This document shows, piece by piece, positions 52,374 through 62,144 of a DNA stretch of 64,000 nucleotides. Source of the stretch: Tessaracoccus aquimaris (GTDB lineage Bacteria; Actinomycetota; Actinomycetes; Propionibacteriales; Propionibacteriaceae). Position 1 is the first letter of the stretch. Every line of letters begins with the position of its first letter. The translations under genes were made by a program, and so were the position numbers. The notes beneath the pieces were generated by a model. It was not told the origin of the DNA and made no database searches. It was given only the letters and a program-made list of their open reading frames with translations. The stretch covers positions 3,844,001 to 3,908,000 of the forward strand of contig NZ_CP019606.1 in assembly GCF_001997345.1 (NCBI RefSeq), given 5' to 3'.

Positions 52374-53282
52374 ATGCTCAAACTCGTTCTGCTCGCCCTC
52401 GTCGGCCTCGCCGCCCAACTCGTCGACGGGTCGTTGGGGATGGCCTACGGCGTCACCTCCACCACCCTGCTGCTCGCCATCGGCACCAACCCGGCCACCG
52501 CGTCGGCGACCGTCCACCTCGCCGAGATCGGCACCACTCTCGCCTCGGGAGTCTCACACCACCGGTTCGGCAACGTCGACTGGAAGGTCGTCGCCCGGAT
52601 CGGCATCCCCGGCGCGGTGGGGGCCTTCCTCGGCGCGACGGTGCTCTCCAAGCTGAGCACCGAGGCCGCCACCCCCGTGATGGCACTCATCCTCCTCGCT
52701 CTCGGCGCCTATGTCCTCGTCCGCTTCACGTTCTTCGGCATCTCCACCCGCAACCTCGGCAGGCGCCTGCAGACCAGGTTCCTCGCCCCGCTCGGCGTCT
52801 TCGCCGGATTCGTCGACGCGACGGGCGGCGGCGGTTGGGGGCCCGTCGGAACTCCCGCGCTGCTTGCGAGCGGACGGATGGAGCCACGCAAGGTGATCGG
52901 CACCATCGACGCGAGCGAGTTCCTCGTCGCGATCGCCGCGAGCCTCGGGTTCCTGATCGGGCTCGGCAGCGAGGGCATCGTCTGGAGCATGGCCCTCGCG
53001 CTCCTCGCGGGCGGACTCGTCGCCGCCCCCATCGCCGCCTGGCTGGTTCGTCACCTCCCGCCGAGGGTGCTGGGCTCGGCCGCGGGTGCTGCCATCGTCA
53101 TCGTCAACGTGCGCTCTCTGCTGAAGGCCTTCGACGCCCCGCAGTGGCTGCACGCCCCCGCCTTCGTGGCGGCCTTCGCCGTCGGGGCCGCCGCCGTCGG
53201 TTGGGCCGTGCGGGCGCACCTGCGAGCCAAGGCTGAGGCCAGGGCCGCGGCCGCCAGCGAGGATGATGCCGTCGTCGCGTGA
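52374..53282 (+). CDS. TauE/SafE family sulfur-compound transporter
   Basis: Membrane protein of 302 residues with about eight helices, of the TauE/SafE family that moves sulfite, sulfonates or related organosulfur anions. Paired repeats GSLGMAYGVTSTTLLLAIG and DATGGGGWGPVGTPALLASG are the family signatures in the two halves. ATG 52374 follows AGGAAG; the open frame extends to 52290 but overlaps the leader peptide. Control by the leader suggests induction under cysteine limitation. Confidence 0.9.
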   Translation: MLKLVLLALVGLAAQLVDGSLGMAYGVTSTTLLLAIGTNPATASATVHLAEIGTTLASGVSHHRFGNVDWKVVARIGIPGAVGAFLGATVLSKLSTEAATPVMALILLALGAYVLVRFTFFGISTRNLGRRLQTRFLAPLGVFAGFVDATGGGGWGPVGTPALLASGRMEPRKVIGTIDASEFLVAIAASLGFLIGLGSEGIVWSMALALLAGGLVAAPIAAWLVRHLPPRVLGSAAGAAIVIVNVRSLLKAFDAPQWLHAPAFVAAFAVGAAAVGWAVRAHLRAKAEARAAAASEDDAVVA

Positions 53283-53315
53283 TGGCAGGATGGTGCCCTG
53301 ACGAAGGGTGGCCCC

Positions 53316-54464
53316 ATGGGTGACGTGTACTCCGAACTGATCGGGCAGGAGCGGGCCGTCGAGACGCTGCGCCGCGCCGTCGACGGTCGACGCCACGCCA
53401 TGACCCACGCCTGGCTGTTCGTCGGGCCGCCCGGGTCTGGCCGATCCAACGCCGCCAAGGCGTTCGCGGCGGCCCTGCAGTGCCCCAGGGGTGGCTGCGG
53501 CGAGTGCAACGAGTGCCGCACCACCTTGTCGGGGGCCCACCCGGACGTCACGCTGCTTCGAACCGAGCAACTCTCGATCGGCGTCGATGAGGTCCGCGCG
53601 CTGGTCGGCAGGGCAAACGTGTCCCCCGTGAAGGGGCGTTACCAGATCGTCGTGGTCGAGGACGCCGACCGGATCACCGAGCGCGGGGCAGACGCCCTGC
53701 TCAAGGGCCTCGAGGAGCCTGCGCCGCGCACCGTGTGGCTGCTGTGCGCGCCGAGCCCCGACGACGTCATCATCACCGTCCGCTCCCGGAGTCGGGTGAT
53801 CAGGCTGGTCACCCCGAGCGACCAGGCCGTCGCGGCGCTCCTGGAACAGCGCGACGGGGTCGCCCCGGCGCTTGCCGCGCACTCGGCGCGGGCCGCTCAG
53901 GGGCATGTGGGCCGCGCCCGGATGTTGGCCCGCAACGAGGAGGCCCGGATCAGGCGCCGGGAGATCCTCTCGCTGCCCGGCCGGCTGACGTCGGTGACGG
54001 CGTGCCTCGACGCGGCGCACAACCTGGTGGAGTCGTCCGCGCAGGAGGCCGCCCAGGCGACCGCCGAACTCGACGCGAAGGAGATGGCGACGCTCCAGGA
54101 GATGTTGGGGCTCGGCGGTCGCGGCGCGAAGCCGCGCAACGCGCAGGCCGCCATCCGGGACCTCGAGGACCAGCAGAAGGCGCGCGCCAAGCGACTGCAA
54201 CGCGACGCGCTCGACCGGGTGCTGACCGAACTCACGGGCTACTTCCGCGACGTGCTGGCGGCCCAGACCGCCCCCGGCGTCGCGCTGGTCAACTCCGACC
54301 TGGCCGACGAGATCGAGCCCATCGCGCGCCGGTCGACACCCGAGCAGACCGTGCATGCCCTCGACGCGATCCTGCAGGCCCGCACCGCCCTCGAGGGCAA
54401 CGTCGCGCCGCTGCTCGCGTTCGAGGCGCTGCTGATTTCGCTGTCTCTGGCCGGTCGCACCTGA
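53316..54464 (+). CDS. holB: DNA polymerase III subunit delta'
   Basis: Clamp-loader stator subunit of 382 residues. The P-loop is GPPGSGRSN with Arg for the catalytic Lys, as normal for delta' (no ATP hydrolysis); the zinc module is CPRGGCGECNECRT; SRC-like motif is replaced by RSRSRV. The C-terminal domain has basic helices (DQQKARAKRLQRDAL). Pairs functionally with DnaX at 3667. In M. tuberculosis the counterpart is Rv3644c, also near topA. Confidence 0.92.
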   Translation: MGDVYSELIGQERAVETLRRAVDGRRHAMTHAWLFVGPPGSGRSNAAKAFAAALQCPRGGCGECNECRTTLSGAHPDVTLLRTEQLSIGVDEVRALVGRANVSPVKGRYQIVVVEDADRITERGADALLKGLEEPAPRTVWLLCAPSPDDVIITVRSRSRVIRLVTPSDQAVAALLEQRDGVAPALAAHSARAAQGHVGRARMLARNEEARIRRREILSLPGRLTSVTACLDAAHNLVESSAQEAAQATAELDAKEMATLQEMLGLGGRGAKPRNAQAAIRDLEDQQKARAKRLQRDALDRVLTELTGYFRDVLAAQTAPGVALVNSDLADEIEPIARRSTPEQTVHALDAILQARTALEGNVAPLLAFEALLISLSLAGRT

Positions 54465-54549
54465 GCAGAGCGGGCGTGTCCCCCCGAGAGTCGGTGCCAT
54501 GCGGTGCCAAGATTGGGTGCAAGACTGCCCAGGGATAGGGGATCGAGAC

Positions 54550-56249
54550 ATGCCGAACAACGAGTGGGTGCAAGAAGGCACCCCCCGCGAGGCCGACGAC
54601 TGGTCCGAGGCTCAGGACGACTACGGCGTTCCCGTCGAGCCGGCCGAGTGGGACGACTACTCGGCCGAGCAGCGCGTTCCCGTGCCGACGCCCCCCGCCC
54701 CGGCCGACCAGGACCCGATCGCCGAGCCGTCCGTCGCGTCAGAGGCGGAGCCGGAGCCGTTCGCCGAGCCTGTCGAGGCGTCCGAGCCTCCAGTCGACCC
54801 GGGGGCGGTCGCCGACCCCGAGCCGTACGCGGAGCCCGAGCCGTTCGCCGAGCCTGTCGAGGCGTCCGAGACCGAGGCCGATCCGTTCGCCGAGCCGGAG
54901 CCGTTCGCCGAGCCTGTCGAGGCGTCCGCGCCCCCAGCCGACCCGGGGCGGTCGCCGACCCCGAGCCGTACGCCGAGCCCGAGCCGTTCGCCGAGCCCGA
55001 GCCGTTCGCCGAGCCTGTCGAGGCGTCCGAGCCCCCCGCCGACGCGGCGGCGGTTGCCGACCCCGAGCCGTTTGCGGAGCCCGAGCCGTTCGCCGAGCCT
55101 GTCGAGGCGTCCGGGACCGTCGCAGGGGTCCCCACAGCCCACGCCTCCGAGCCCGTGTCGGAGCCGTTCGCCGAGCCTGTCGAGGCGTCCGGGACCGTCG
55201 CAGGGGTCCCCACAGCCCACGCCTCCGAGCCCGTGTCGGAGCCGTTCGCCGAGCCTGTCGAGGCGTCCGAGCCCTCCGCCGACGCGACGGCGGTCGCCGA
55301 CCCCGAGCCGTTCGCCGACCCCGAGCCGTTCGCCGAGCCCGAGCCGGTCGCCGAGCCCGCCGAGGAGAGCGTCGTCGCCGCGGCAACCGACGAGACCGTC
55401 GACGAGGCCCCCGCTGCGGCCAGCGCTACCGAGACCGCCGTGACCGAGCCAACCGAGGAAGAGGACATGACCGAGACAAGGCAGCGACCACTCACCGTCG
55501 ATGCGGAGACCTTCGGCCGTCCCGCGGACGACACCCCCGTCACCGAGGCAGAGTCGACCGAGACGCTGGTGGTCGCCCCCGTCGCGGCGGCCGCCGCCGC
55601 AGGCGCGACCCCCATGGCAGGCCTGTACCGCGACGACGACCACACCCAGGTCATCGACACCTCCGCTGGTCTCGAGGCGGAGGCCGCAGAGGAGGAGCGC
55701 CGTGCGGAGCAGTTGCGCCTCGAGAAGGAGGCCCGCGACCAGCGCCTCGGCCTGGTGGCCACCTCCGAGGCCAACGCACAGCGCGACCTCAACTCCGCCC
55801 GCCGTCCAGGCGTCAGCGGCTTCGGTAGCTTCGGCCTCCTCGTGCTGCGCCTGGTCACCGCCTTCGTGCTCGGCGTTGCCGCCTACCAGATCCTCGGCAA
55901 CGTCTCGGCGACCGCGGACTACCTCGGCCAGACCGCGCTGCCTTACCCGCGCGAGATCGCCTGGGGCCTCGGCTTCACGCTCGCCGTGATGGCGGTGCTG
56001 CTGGTCCTCGGGCTCGGTGTCCGCATCGTCGGCCTGCTGCTTGCCGCGATCGCCGGCGCCTCGCTCGCGTTCCTGCGCTGGGGTCAGTTCTCCATCTTCT
56101 CCGCCAACATGGAGGGCTTCCACGGCGACAAGGACCTGATCCTCGCCGCAATCGGCATCCTGTTGTTCGCCATCGGTGGCGGAAAGGTCGGCATCGACGG
56201 CGCCATCTCGAAGGCCCGCTGGAACTCGAAGCTCGCGAAGCGCTCCTGA
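54550..56249 (+). CDS. Acidic-repeat protein with DoxX-like membrane domain, apparent 1-nt deletion
   Basis: About 566 residues. The N-terminal 300 residues are extremely acidic and repetitive: degenerate copies of EPEPFAEPVEAS separated by short variable linkers. A coiled-coil-like stretch (AEAAEEERRAEQLRLEKEA) leads to a C-terminal domain of four membrane helices with DoxX character (FGLLVLRLVTAFVLGVAAYQ). The frame breaks at 54945-54948 where a sister repeat (54796-54800) has five Gs and this one four, direct internal evidence for a lost G. Ends in a strong terminator. Function unknown. Confidence 0.8.
55103..55258 (+). repeat. Exact 78-bp tandem duplication in acidic-repeat gene
   Basis: 55103-55180 and 55181-55258 are identical, each encoding 26 residues that include the EPFAEPVEAS core. 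Perfect identity implies a recent duplication or ongoing conversion. It lies within a longer region (about 54750-55360) of imperfect repeats of the same core. Confidence 0.92.
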
Positions 56250-56261
56250 TCACCCGACGAG

Positions 56262-56294
56262 CGACCCCCGGCCATGCCGGGGGTCGTTTGCTTT
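56262..56294 (+). terminator. Rho-independent terminator
   Basis: Perfect 11-bp stem CGACCCCCGGC/GCCGGGGGTCG with a three-base loop CAT, followed by TTTGCTTT. It is 13 bases past the acidic-repeat gene. Confidence 0.9.
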
Positions 56295-56305
56295 GCCGCG
56301 CCAGT

Positions 56306-56311
56306 TAGGCT
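56306..56311 (+). promoter_or_regulatory. -10 element (TAGGCT) for leaderless PSP1 gene
   Basis: TAGGCT ends six bases before ATG 56318, directly after the terminator at 56262. Confidence 0.5.
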
Positions 56312-56317
56312 CTACCC

Positions 56318-57154
56318 ATGTCACGGGTGATGGCCGTCTCGTTCGAGAAGTACGGCCAACTGCACTATCTGGACCCAGGAGAGCGCGACTACAGCGTCGG
56401 CGACTGGGTCATGTATCCCACTGCCGACGGGCCGGAACTGGCGCAGTGCGTCTGGGCACCCGAACACACAGACACGACCTTCGGGGAGTTGCCCCGCTGC
56501 GCGGGCCCCGCCTCGGACGCCGACCACGACCGCGACGCGCGCAACCGTGAGATCCGCAGCGACGCGGCGCGCACCGCCCGGGACTTGATCGCCCAACACG
56601 GGCTCCCCATGAAGGTCGTCGGCATCGACTTCCTCGATCGGTCCGACAAGTATGACCGGCTCGTGGCGGTCTATTACACGGCCCCGCACCGCGTCGACTT
56701 TCGTCAGTTGCTCGGCGACCTGGCCCGCGCGCTGCAGTCCCGGATCGACCTGCGTCAGGTCGGCGCGAGGGACGCCGCGCGGCTGATCGGCGGCATCGGC
56801 TCCTGCGGCCGCGAGTTCTGTTGCACGACCTTCCTCACCGACTTCGAGCCCGTGTCGATGCGGCTTGCGAAGGTGCAGTCGCTTCCGTCGAACCCGCTGC
56901 AGATCGCCGGCGCCTGCGGCAAGCTGATGTGCTGCCTCAAATACGAGCATCCGCTGTACGAGGACTTCCACCGGAGGGCCCCGTCCGTAGGGGAGCAGGT
57001 CGCCCTCGACGACGGCGCCACGGGCAGGGTGATCGGGCATTGCGTCCCGGCGGGCGAGGTCCGGATCCGGACGAGCGCCGGAGAAATCGTGCGTTGCCCA
57101 CTCGAGTCGGTATGTTCGAGGCGCACGGCACGACTATCGCTTGGAGACGCATGA
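56318..57154 (+). CDS. RicT/YaaT-like PSP1 domain protein
   Basis: PSP1-domain protein of 278 residues. In Bacillus RicT (YaaT) joins RicA and RicF in a Fe-S complex that stimulates RNase Y-dependent mRNA processing. The domain core GLPMKVVGIDFLDRSDKYDR, the segment ARLIGGIGSCGREFCCTTFL and ACGKLMCCLKYE contain the Cys residues (SCG, FCC, MCC) that bind clusters in RicT. Proximity to holB is conserved across Gram-positives. It overlaps the downstream hydrolase by four bases. Confidence 0.88.
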   Translation: MSRVMAVSFEKYGQLHYLDPGERDYSVGDWVMYPTADGPELAQCVWAPEHTDTTFGELPRCAGPASDADHDRDARNREIRSDAARTARDLIAQHGLPMKVVGIDFLDRSDKYDRLVAVYYTAPHRVDFRQLLGDLARALQSRIDLRQVGARDAARLIGGIGSCGREFCCTTFLTDFEPVSMRLAKVQSLPSNPLQIAGACGKLMCCLKYEHPLYEDFHRRAPSVGEQVALDDGATGRVIGHCVPAGEVRIRTSAGEIVRCPLESVCSRRTARLSLGDA

Positions 57155-58805
57155 AGAGGTCCATTCAGGTCACCCAGATCATCCTCGCGACCCTCGCGAT
57201 CGCGCTCGTCGTCAGCCTTTTTCTGGGAAATCTGATCCAGGGCCAGAGTCGTGACGTTCCTGCGTCACCCTCGACGGTGGGGCCCGTGACGCCCAAGCCG
57301 GTGCCCGCGGGCGCCAGGATGCCAGGCGTGCCGGAGAAGAAGGTCTCCGAGTACGAGACCTTCCCCGCCAAGAAGAACGAGAACCGCGACCGACTGCTCG
57401 ACTACGCGGCCCAGGGCACCCCCCGCGTCGAGTTCGAGAAGTCGCTCGGCGACTACAACGCCTACGCGACGCAGGTCGTCAACTGGGAACTGTGCGCCGA
57501 CTCCGACACGTCTCAGTGCGCCAAGATCAAGGCCCCACTCGACTGGGACAAGCCCGAGGGTGACGCCATCGAGGTCGCCGTGCGTCGGGTTCCCAACGGT
57601 GACTCCTCACGCGGGCCCCTGTTCCTCAACCCCGGGGCCCCGGCTTCGGCGGCCAGGGCTTCGCGGAGGGCACGGCGCAGCGCTGGCAGAACTTCGACGT
57701 GGTGGGCTGGGACCCGCGCGGCACCGGGGACTCCACCCACGTCGTGTGCGGGGGCCTGAAGCAGACCGATGCCGTCATGGATCTCGATGGCAGCCCAGAC
57801 GACGACGCCGAGAACAAGGCACTCGAGGAGGGCGGCGCGGCCTTCGCGAAGCAGTGCCGCGATGGGTCCGGCGCGTTGCTCGACCACATCACCACCATTG
57901 ACGTGGTGCGCGACCTCGACCTGCTGCGTCACCTGCTCGGCGCGGAGAAGCTCAACTACGTGGGCGTCTCCTACGGCACCTACGTCGGTGCGACCTATGC
58001 GCAACTGTTCACCGGCTCCGTCGGCAGGCTGATCCTGGACGCCGCCGTCGACATCACAGGCAAGGACGAGGTGCCGCAGGTGGCGGGCTTCGAACTGGCG
58101 CTGAACAACTTCACCAAGTGGTGCGCCGAGTCCGACCTGTGCGACCTCGGCGACTCACAGGAGCAGATCGACAAGGACATCCAGACGCTGCTCAGTGGGC
58201 TCGACGCCAACCCCATCAAGGTCGGAGGCCGCACGCTCACCCAGACGCTTGCCGCCAGTGGCATCGCCTACTTCCTCTATGTGGACGAGACGGGCTACCG
58301 GACGCTCGCCGAGGTCATCGGGGCCGCCATGGCGGGCAACGGCGGGCCGCTGCTGCTGGCGGCGGACGAGATGAACGGCCGCTACGACAACGGCTACGAG
58401 ACCATCGCCTACGCCTTCCCCGCGATGGCCTGTGCCGACGCCGTCGACGAGGGGGCCGGCCCGGTGCTGCAGGAATGGCGCGACACCTTCAAGGACGCCC
58501 CGGTCCTTGCCCCCAACATGGGCACCAGCTACACCTGCCAGTTCTGGACCGCAAAGTCCGCGCCCCAACTCAAACTCACCGCGGCGGGCGCCCCGCCGAT
58601 CCTGGTGGTCGGCACGACGGGGGACTCCGCCACCCCCTATCAGCAGGCCGTGTCGATGTCGAAGCAGCTCGACTCGGGGACGCTACTCACCCTCGACGGT
58701 GCCGGACACGGCGCCGTCACCGGCCCCAACGAGTGCATCGCCAAGGCCGTGGACAACTACCTCAACGAGGGCAAGACGCCCAAGGAGGGCACAACCTGTA
58801 AGTAG
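57151..58805 (+). CDS. Secreted tripeptidyl-aminopeptidase-like alpha/beta hydrolase, apparent 1-nt deletion
   Basis: About 551 residues, similar in layout to actinobacterial SlpD/E and mycobacterial CaeA/Hip1 serine hydrolases. N-terminal membrane anchor or signal (IILATLAIALVVSLFLGNLI); oxyanion strand LFLNPG-GPG; nucleophile Ser in VGVSYGTYVGATYA; late Asp in VVGTTGDSATPY and catalytic His in GAGHGAV. The frame is lost at 57634-57637, where GGGG should read GGGGG to give NPGGPGFGGQGFAEG. ATGA overlap with the PSP1 gene. Confidence 0.88.
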
Positions 58806-58834
58806 CCGGTTCGTCAAACCGGTGGACGGTTCGG

Positions 58835-58840
58835 TATAGT
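58835..58840 (+). promoter_or_regulatory. -10 element (TATAGT) for tRNA-Thr
   Basis: TATAGT, close to the consensus, ends 11 bases before the mature tRNA, placing the start about five bases upstream of it. No clear -35 hexamer. Confidence 0.55.
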
Positions 58841-58851
58841 TCCGTCCTGCT

Positions 58852-58924
58852 GCCGCCCTAGCTCAGTCGGTAGAGCGACGCTCTCGTAAAGCGTAGGTCA
58901 CGGGTTCGATTCCCGTGGGCGGCT
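58852..58924 (+). tRNA. tRNA-Thr (anticodon CGT)
   Basis: A 73-base tRNA. Acceptor GCCGCCC/GGGCGGC, D-arm GCTC/GAGC, anticodon stem ACGCT/AGCGT with loop CTCGTAA giving CGT (codon ACG), T-arm ACGGG-TTCGATT-CCCGT. CCA is not encoded, unlike the two other tRNAs in this window. Confidence 0.96.
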
Positions 58925-58931
58925 CGGACAG

Positions 58932-58969
58932 CGGGACGAATCCTCCAGACGATTCGTCCCGTTTCTCTT
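58932..58969 (+). terminator. Rho-independent terminator after tRNA-Thr
   Basis: Perfect 11-bp stem CGGGACGAATC/GATTCGTCCCG with an eight-base loop, followed by TTTCTCTT. Confidence 0.88.
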
Positions 58970-59085
58970 GGCTTGTGGAACGCTCGTTAAGCCGGACCCT
59001 CAGGGGATTGGCCGGGTGCTCCTTGTAGGCTTGGCAGCACTTCCACGGGGAATTATCCGTGGTCGGTGTGCAGAAGGAGGGACTC

Positions 59086-60434
59086 GTGTTGGACTGCGCC
59101 ATCATCGGGGCCGGCTTGGCTGGACTCGTGGCCGCTCAGTACCTCGTGGACCGGGGTCTGAAGGTCGTCGTGCTTGAGGGCCGCGACCGCGTAGGGGGCG
59201 CGTCGAAAACAGAGTCCTGAGCGACGGCGGGTACGTCGAGCTCGGCGGTCAGTGGATCGGGCCGGGTTTTGACGCGCTCGGCGAGATCATCGACGACCTC
59301 GGGCTGGAAACCATCGGGCTCCCCGCGAAGGGCAACCTCGTGGTGCGGCTCCGCGGCCAGGCCCTCGAGGTCCCCTCGTCCGACGAGACCCCGGCGCTCA
59401 CCCCCTTCGAGGTCTCCGACCTCGGCCAGGGCCTGCTGCGCCTTCGCCGACTCGCGGAGAGGCTGCGCGACGACGCCGCCTGGCGCCAGTCCAACGACGC
59501 GTGGCTCAACCAGGATCTCCGCAGGTGGGTCTCGACCAACCTGCGCACGCAGGGCGCCCAGCGCCGCTTCTCAGAGGTCTACACCGCCGCGTTCGGCCCC
59601 ATGCCAAAGGGCGCGACGCTGCTCGAGGGCCTGCACCAGGTCAACTCCGGCCCCGACCTTGAGACGATGCTCGCCAGCAACGGCGGCCTGCACCAGAAGC
59701 GCGTCGAGGGCGGCATGGCCCGGGTCACCGACGCGCTCGCCGAGCGGTTGGGCGACGTCGTCCGGATCGAGTCCGAGGTCGTCAAGGTCAGCTACGGCGA
59801 CCGTGAGGCGACCCTGACCCTCGCCGACGGCGAGGAGATCCAGGCCCGTCAGGTCATCTCGACGCTGCCTCCGCGGCTCGCGGTGCAACTCGACTACGAC
59901 CCGCCGCTTCCGCTGTGGCGCAGGGAGGCTGCCGAGAAGGTCGCCCCTGGCAACGTGATCAAGGCGTTCCTGATCTACGACCACCCGTTCTGGCGCGACA
60001 AGGGCTTCTCCGGCCAGTCCAGCGCCGACGAGGGCGCGGTGCGCGTCACGTTCGACACCACGGCGGACAACTCCAACCGGGGCCACCTGATGGGCTTCTT
60101 CGAGGGAGCCGACGCCGACTCGCTGTCGCGGCGCTCCGTGACGCTGCGGGAGCGGGCCTTCGTCGACTCCGTCGTGCGGACGTTCGGCGCGACCGCTGCC
60201 AAGCCGGTCGCCTACATCGAACGCAACTGGTCGAGCGAACGCTTCACCGGCGGCTGCCACGGCGCACACTTCTCTCCCGGCGTGTGGACCACCAACGGTC
60301 CCATCCTCGCCGAGCCGGAGGGCGTGCTGCACTGGGCGGGCGCCGAGTACGCGACCCGCTTCAACGGCTACATGGAGGGCGCGGTGCGCTCCGGCCGTGA
60401 GGTCGCCGCGGCCGTCGCGCGCGAGCTCGCCTGA
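59086..60434 (+). CDS. Flavin monoamine oxidase family protein, apparent 1-nt deletion
   Basis: FAD-dependent amine oxidase of about 449 residues. The dinucleotide-binding start CAIIGAGLAGLVAAQYLVDR and RDRVGGASKT are in one frame; ELGGQWIGPG and everything after are in the other. The break is at about 59205-59215; one added G (GAGGTCCTG) restores SKTEVLSDGGYVELGG. C-terminal FAD motif HWAGAEYATRFNGYMEGAVR is intact. GTG 59086 follows AGAAGGAGG. Substrate amine unknown. Confidence 0.88.
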
Positions 60435-60453
60435 ACCGTCCGCGCCTGCCAGT

Positions 60454-60459
60454 AAGGTG
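60454..60459 (+). promoter_or_regulatory. -10 element (TAAGGT) for leaderless AlkZ-like gene
   Basis: TAAGGT ends six bases before GTG 60466. It favours this start over the ATG at 60397, which lies inside the amine oxidase gene. Confidence 0.5.
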
Positions 60460-60465
60460 ACGCGG

Positions 60466-61548
60466 GTGGCATTACCTCCGCTCACCCGCAGCCGCATGGT
60501 CGCGCAGTCGTTGACCGCGCCGTCCTTCGCGTCGCCCGCTGCCGCCGTCGCCGCCTTCGGCGCGATGCAGGGCCAGGACCTGCCCGGCGTGCTCGCCTCC
60601 GCCGCGCTGCGCTCCACGGGCGAGGCAGTCGCCGCGGTGTTCGACGACCTGGCGGAACGCCGCCTTGTGCGCGGCTATCCGATGCGCGGCACCGTGTTCC
60701 TGATGGCCGCCGAGGACCTGTCCTGGGTCACCGCGTTGTGCGCGGCCCCCTCGCTGCGTGCCGCTGCCGCGCGCCGCCACCAGTTAGGCCTCGACGAGGA
60801 GCAACTGGGCCGCGCCCGCGGCATCGCGGAGGAGGTCCTCGCCGACGGTCCGCTCTCCCGCCCGGAACTGTTCGAAATCTGGGACGCGGCGGGACTTGCC
60901 CCGAAGGGTGGCCGCGGCTACCACCTGCTCTTCACGCTGATCGCCGACGGCGTCGCGGCCTACGGCCCGTGGAACGGCTCGGAGCAGGATGTCGTTCTGG
61001 TCGAGCAGTGGCTGCCGGGCATCCCCGGCCTCGCTGAACGGTTCGGCGGTGAGCGACTCCCCGCCGTCGCGGAGTTCCTGCTGCGCTACCTCACGAGCCA
61101 CGGGCCCGCCACGCTGCGGGACTTCGCGTGGTGGACGAAACTGACACTCGGCGAGATCCGGCGTGCGCTGCCGCTGATCGTCGACCGGCTTGAGACGGAC
61201 GGGGCGGACGAGCCGTCGTACTGGCGCCCCGGCCTTCTCGACGAGGCCCAGGCTCAGGCCCGTGCGTCGTCGGCCCCGCTGCTGCTTCCAGGCTTCGACG
61301 AGTACATCCTCGGCTACCAGGACCGCCTTTTCGCGATGTCGGCGACCCACCACAGCCGGCTGGTGCCCGGCAACAACGGGGTGTTCCGACGCACCGTGCT
61401 CATCGGCGGCCGGGTGCGCGGCACTTGGGCGCGCGCGGGTCGCCCGGGCAGGCGCTCCCTGGAGATCGAGGAGTTCGAGCCGATCACCGACGCGGCCCGC
61501 AAGCGGTTGGCGGCGCGCTTCGCGGCGTTCCCGTTCGCGGGCGACTAG
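60466..61548 (+). CDS. AlkZ/AlkX-like winged-helix DNA glycosylase (HTH_42)
   Basis: A 360-residue protein of the winged-helix family that includes Streptomyces AlkZ, which unhooks interstrand crosslinks made by the toxin azinomycin B. The catalytic Q-x-Q motif is visible in GAMQGQDLPGVLASAAL, followed by GYPMRGTVFLMAAEDL and PLLLPGFDEYILGYQDR, both family hallmarks. Many actinobacteria carry housekeeping copies whose substrate is not known. It starts 31 bases after the amine oxidase stop. Confidence 0.87.
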   Translation: MALPPLTRSRMVAQSLTAPSFASPAAAVAAFGAMQGQDLPGVLASAALRSTGEAVAAVFDDLAERRLVRGYPMRGTVFLMAAEDLSWVTALCAAPSLRAAAARRHQLGLDEEQLGRARGIAEEVLADGPLSRPELFEIWDAAGLAPKGGRGYHLLFTLIADGVAAYGPWNGSEQDVVLVEQWLPGIPGLAERFGGERLPAVAEFLLRYLTSHGPATLRDFAWWTKLTLGEIRRALPLIVDRLETDGADEPSYWRPGLLDEAQAQARASSAPLLLPGFDEYILGYQDRLFAMSATHHSRLVPGNNGVFRRTVLIGGRVRGTWARAGRPGRRSLEIEEFEPITDAARKRLAARFAAFPFAGD

Positions 61549-61552
61549 GTGA

Positions 61553-62049
61553 TCAGCGCAGGGCGATGAACAGGTCGGTGCGCAGGGTCGCCGGGTCGGT
61601 GCTCGGCGTCGGATCCGTGACGTAGACCTCGCCGCATGGCTCGGCTGGCTCGACCCCCTGCTCCGCGAGGAAGGCCATCAACCGGCCCCACGCCTCGGGA
61701 AGTTGGTCGTAGGGCCCAGTGTGCGTCAGCACCGCGACCCGGCCGCCGGGCAGGTGCGACGACTCGATGCCAGCACCCGCGTTCGCTGCGGCGACCACCG
61801 GGAACCCGATCTCGATGGCGAATCGACCCGTGAGATCGCCCCGAAAGCAGGCCAGGGCCGGGCCGACCAGCGGCAGGTCGGCGTCCGTGGCGGCCTCGGC
61901 GACCCTCGGGTAGTCGGCGTCGAAGAGCGTGGGTAGGTCGGCGACGGTGACGTCGTCGTGGCGCACCACGAGGGTCGCGACGGGGGTGACGCCGTCGAGG
62001 ATGGCCGGCTCGGGCCAGCCCGCCCGGACGCGATGAGAGTGGTGGACAT
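61553..62049 (-). CDS. GyrI-like small-molecule-binding domain protein, apparent 1-nt deletion
   Basis: About 165 residues with a GyrI/AraC-effector-binding fold: VVRHDDVTVADLPTLFD, IEIGFPVV, VLTHTGPYDQLPEAWGRL and C-terminal EVYVTDP. The only good start, ATG 62049 with AAAGGAG nine bases upstream (MSTTLIASG), is in a different frame. One more base in the C3 run at 62023-62025 (plus strand) joins the parts as ASGAGWPEPAILDG. It may bind cationic drugs as sequestering protein; function unproven. Confidence 0.78.
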
Positions 62050-62099
62050 GGTGGCTCCTTTGGCTCAGGGCGAGCCTATTGCCCCTCTCGACGCGACGG

Positions 62100-62129
62100 G
62101 GCGCCGGGCGGAGATTTCCGCTCGGCGCC
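62100..62129 (-). terminator. Hairpin terminator after glnB
   Basis: Stem GGCGCCGGGCGGA/TCCGCTCGGCGCC of 13 bp with one G-T pair and a GATT loop. It starts 15 bases past the glnB stop on the minus strand; no T-run. Confidence 0.6.
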
Positions 62130-62144
62130 CGACGGGAGATGGGC

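Noticed and set aside
58863..59105. Minus-strand 80-codon frame with PTGIEPVTYALRERRSTD
   Set aside because: This is the reverse strand of tRNA-Thr, a classic false protein found in many databases.
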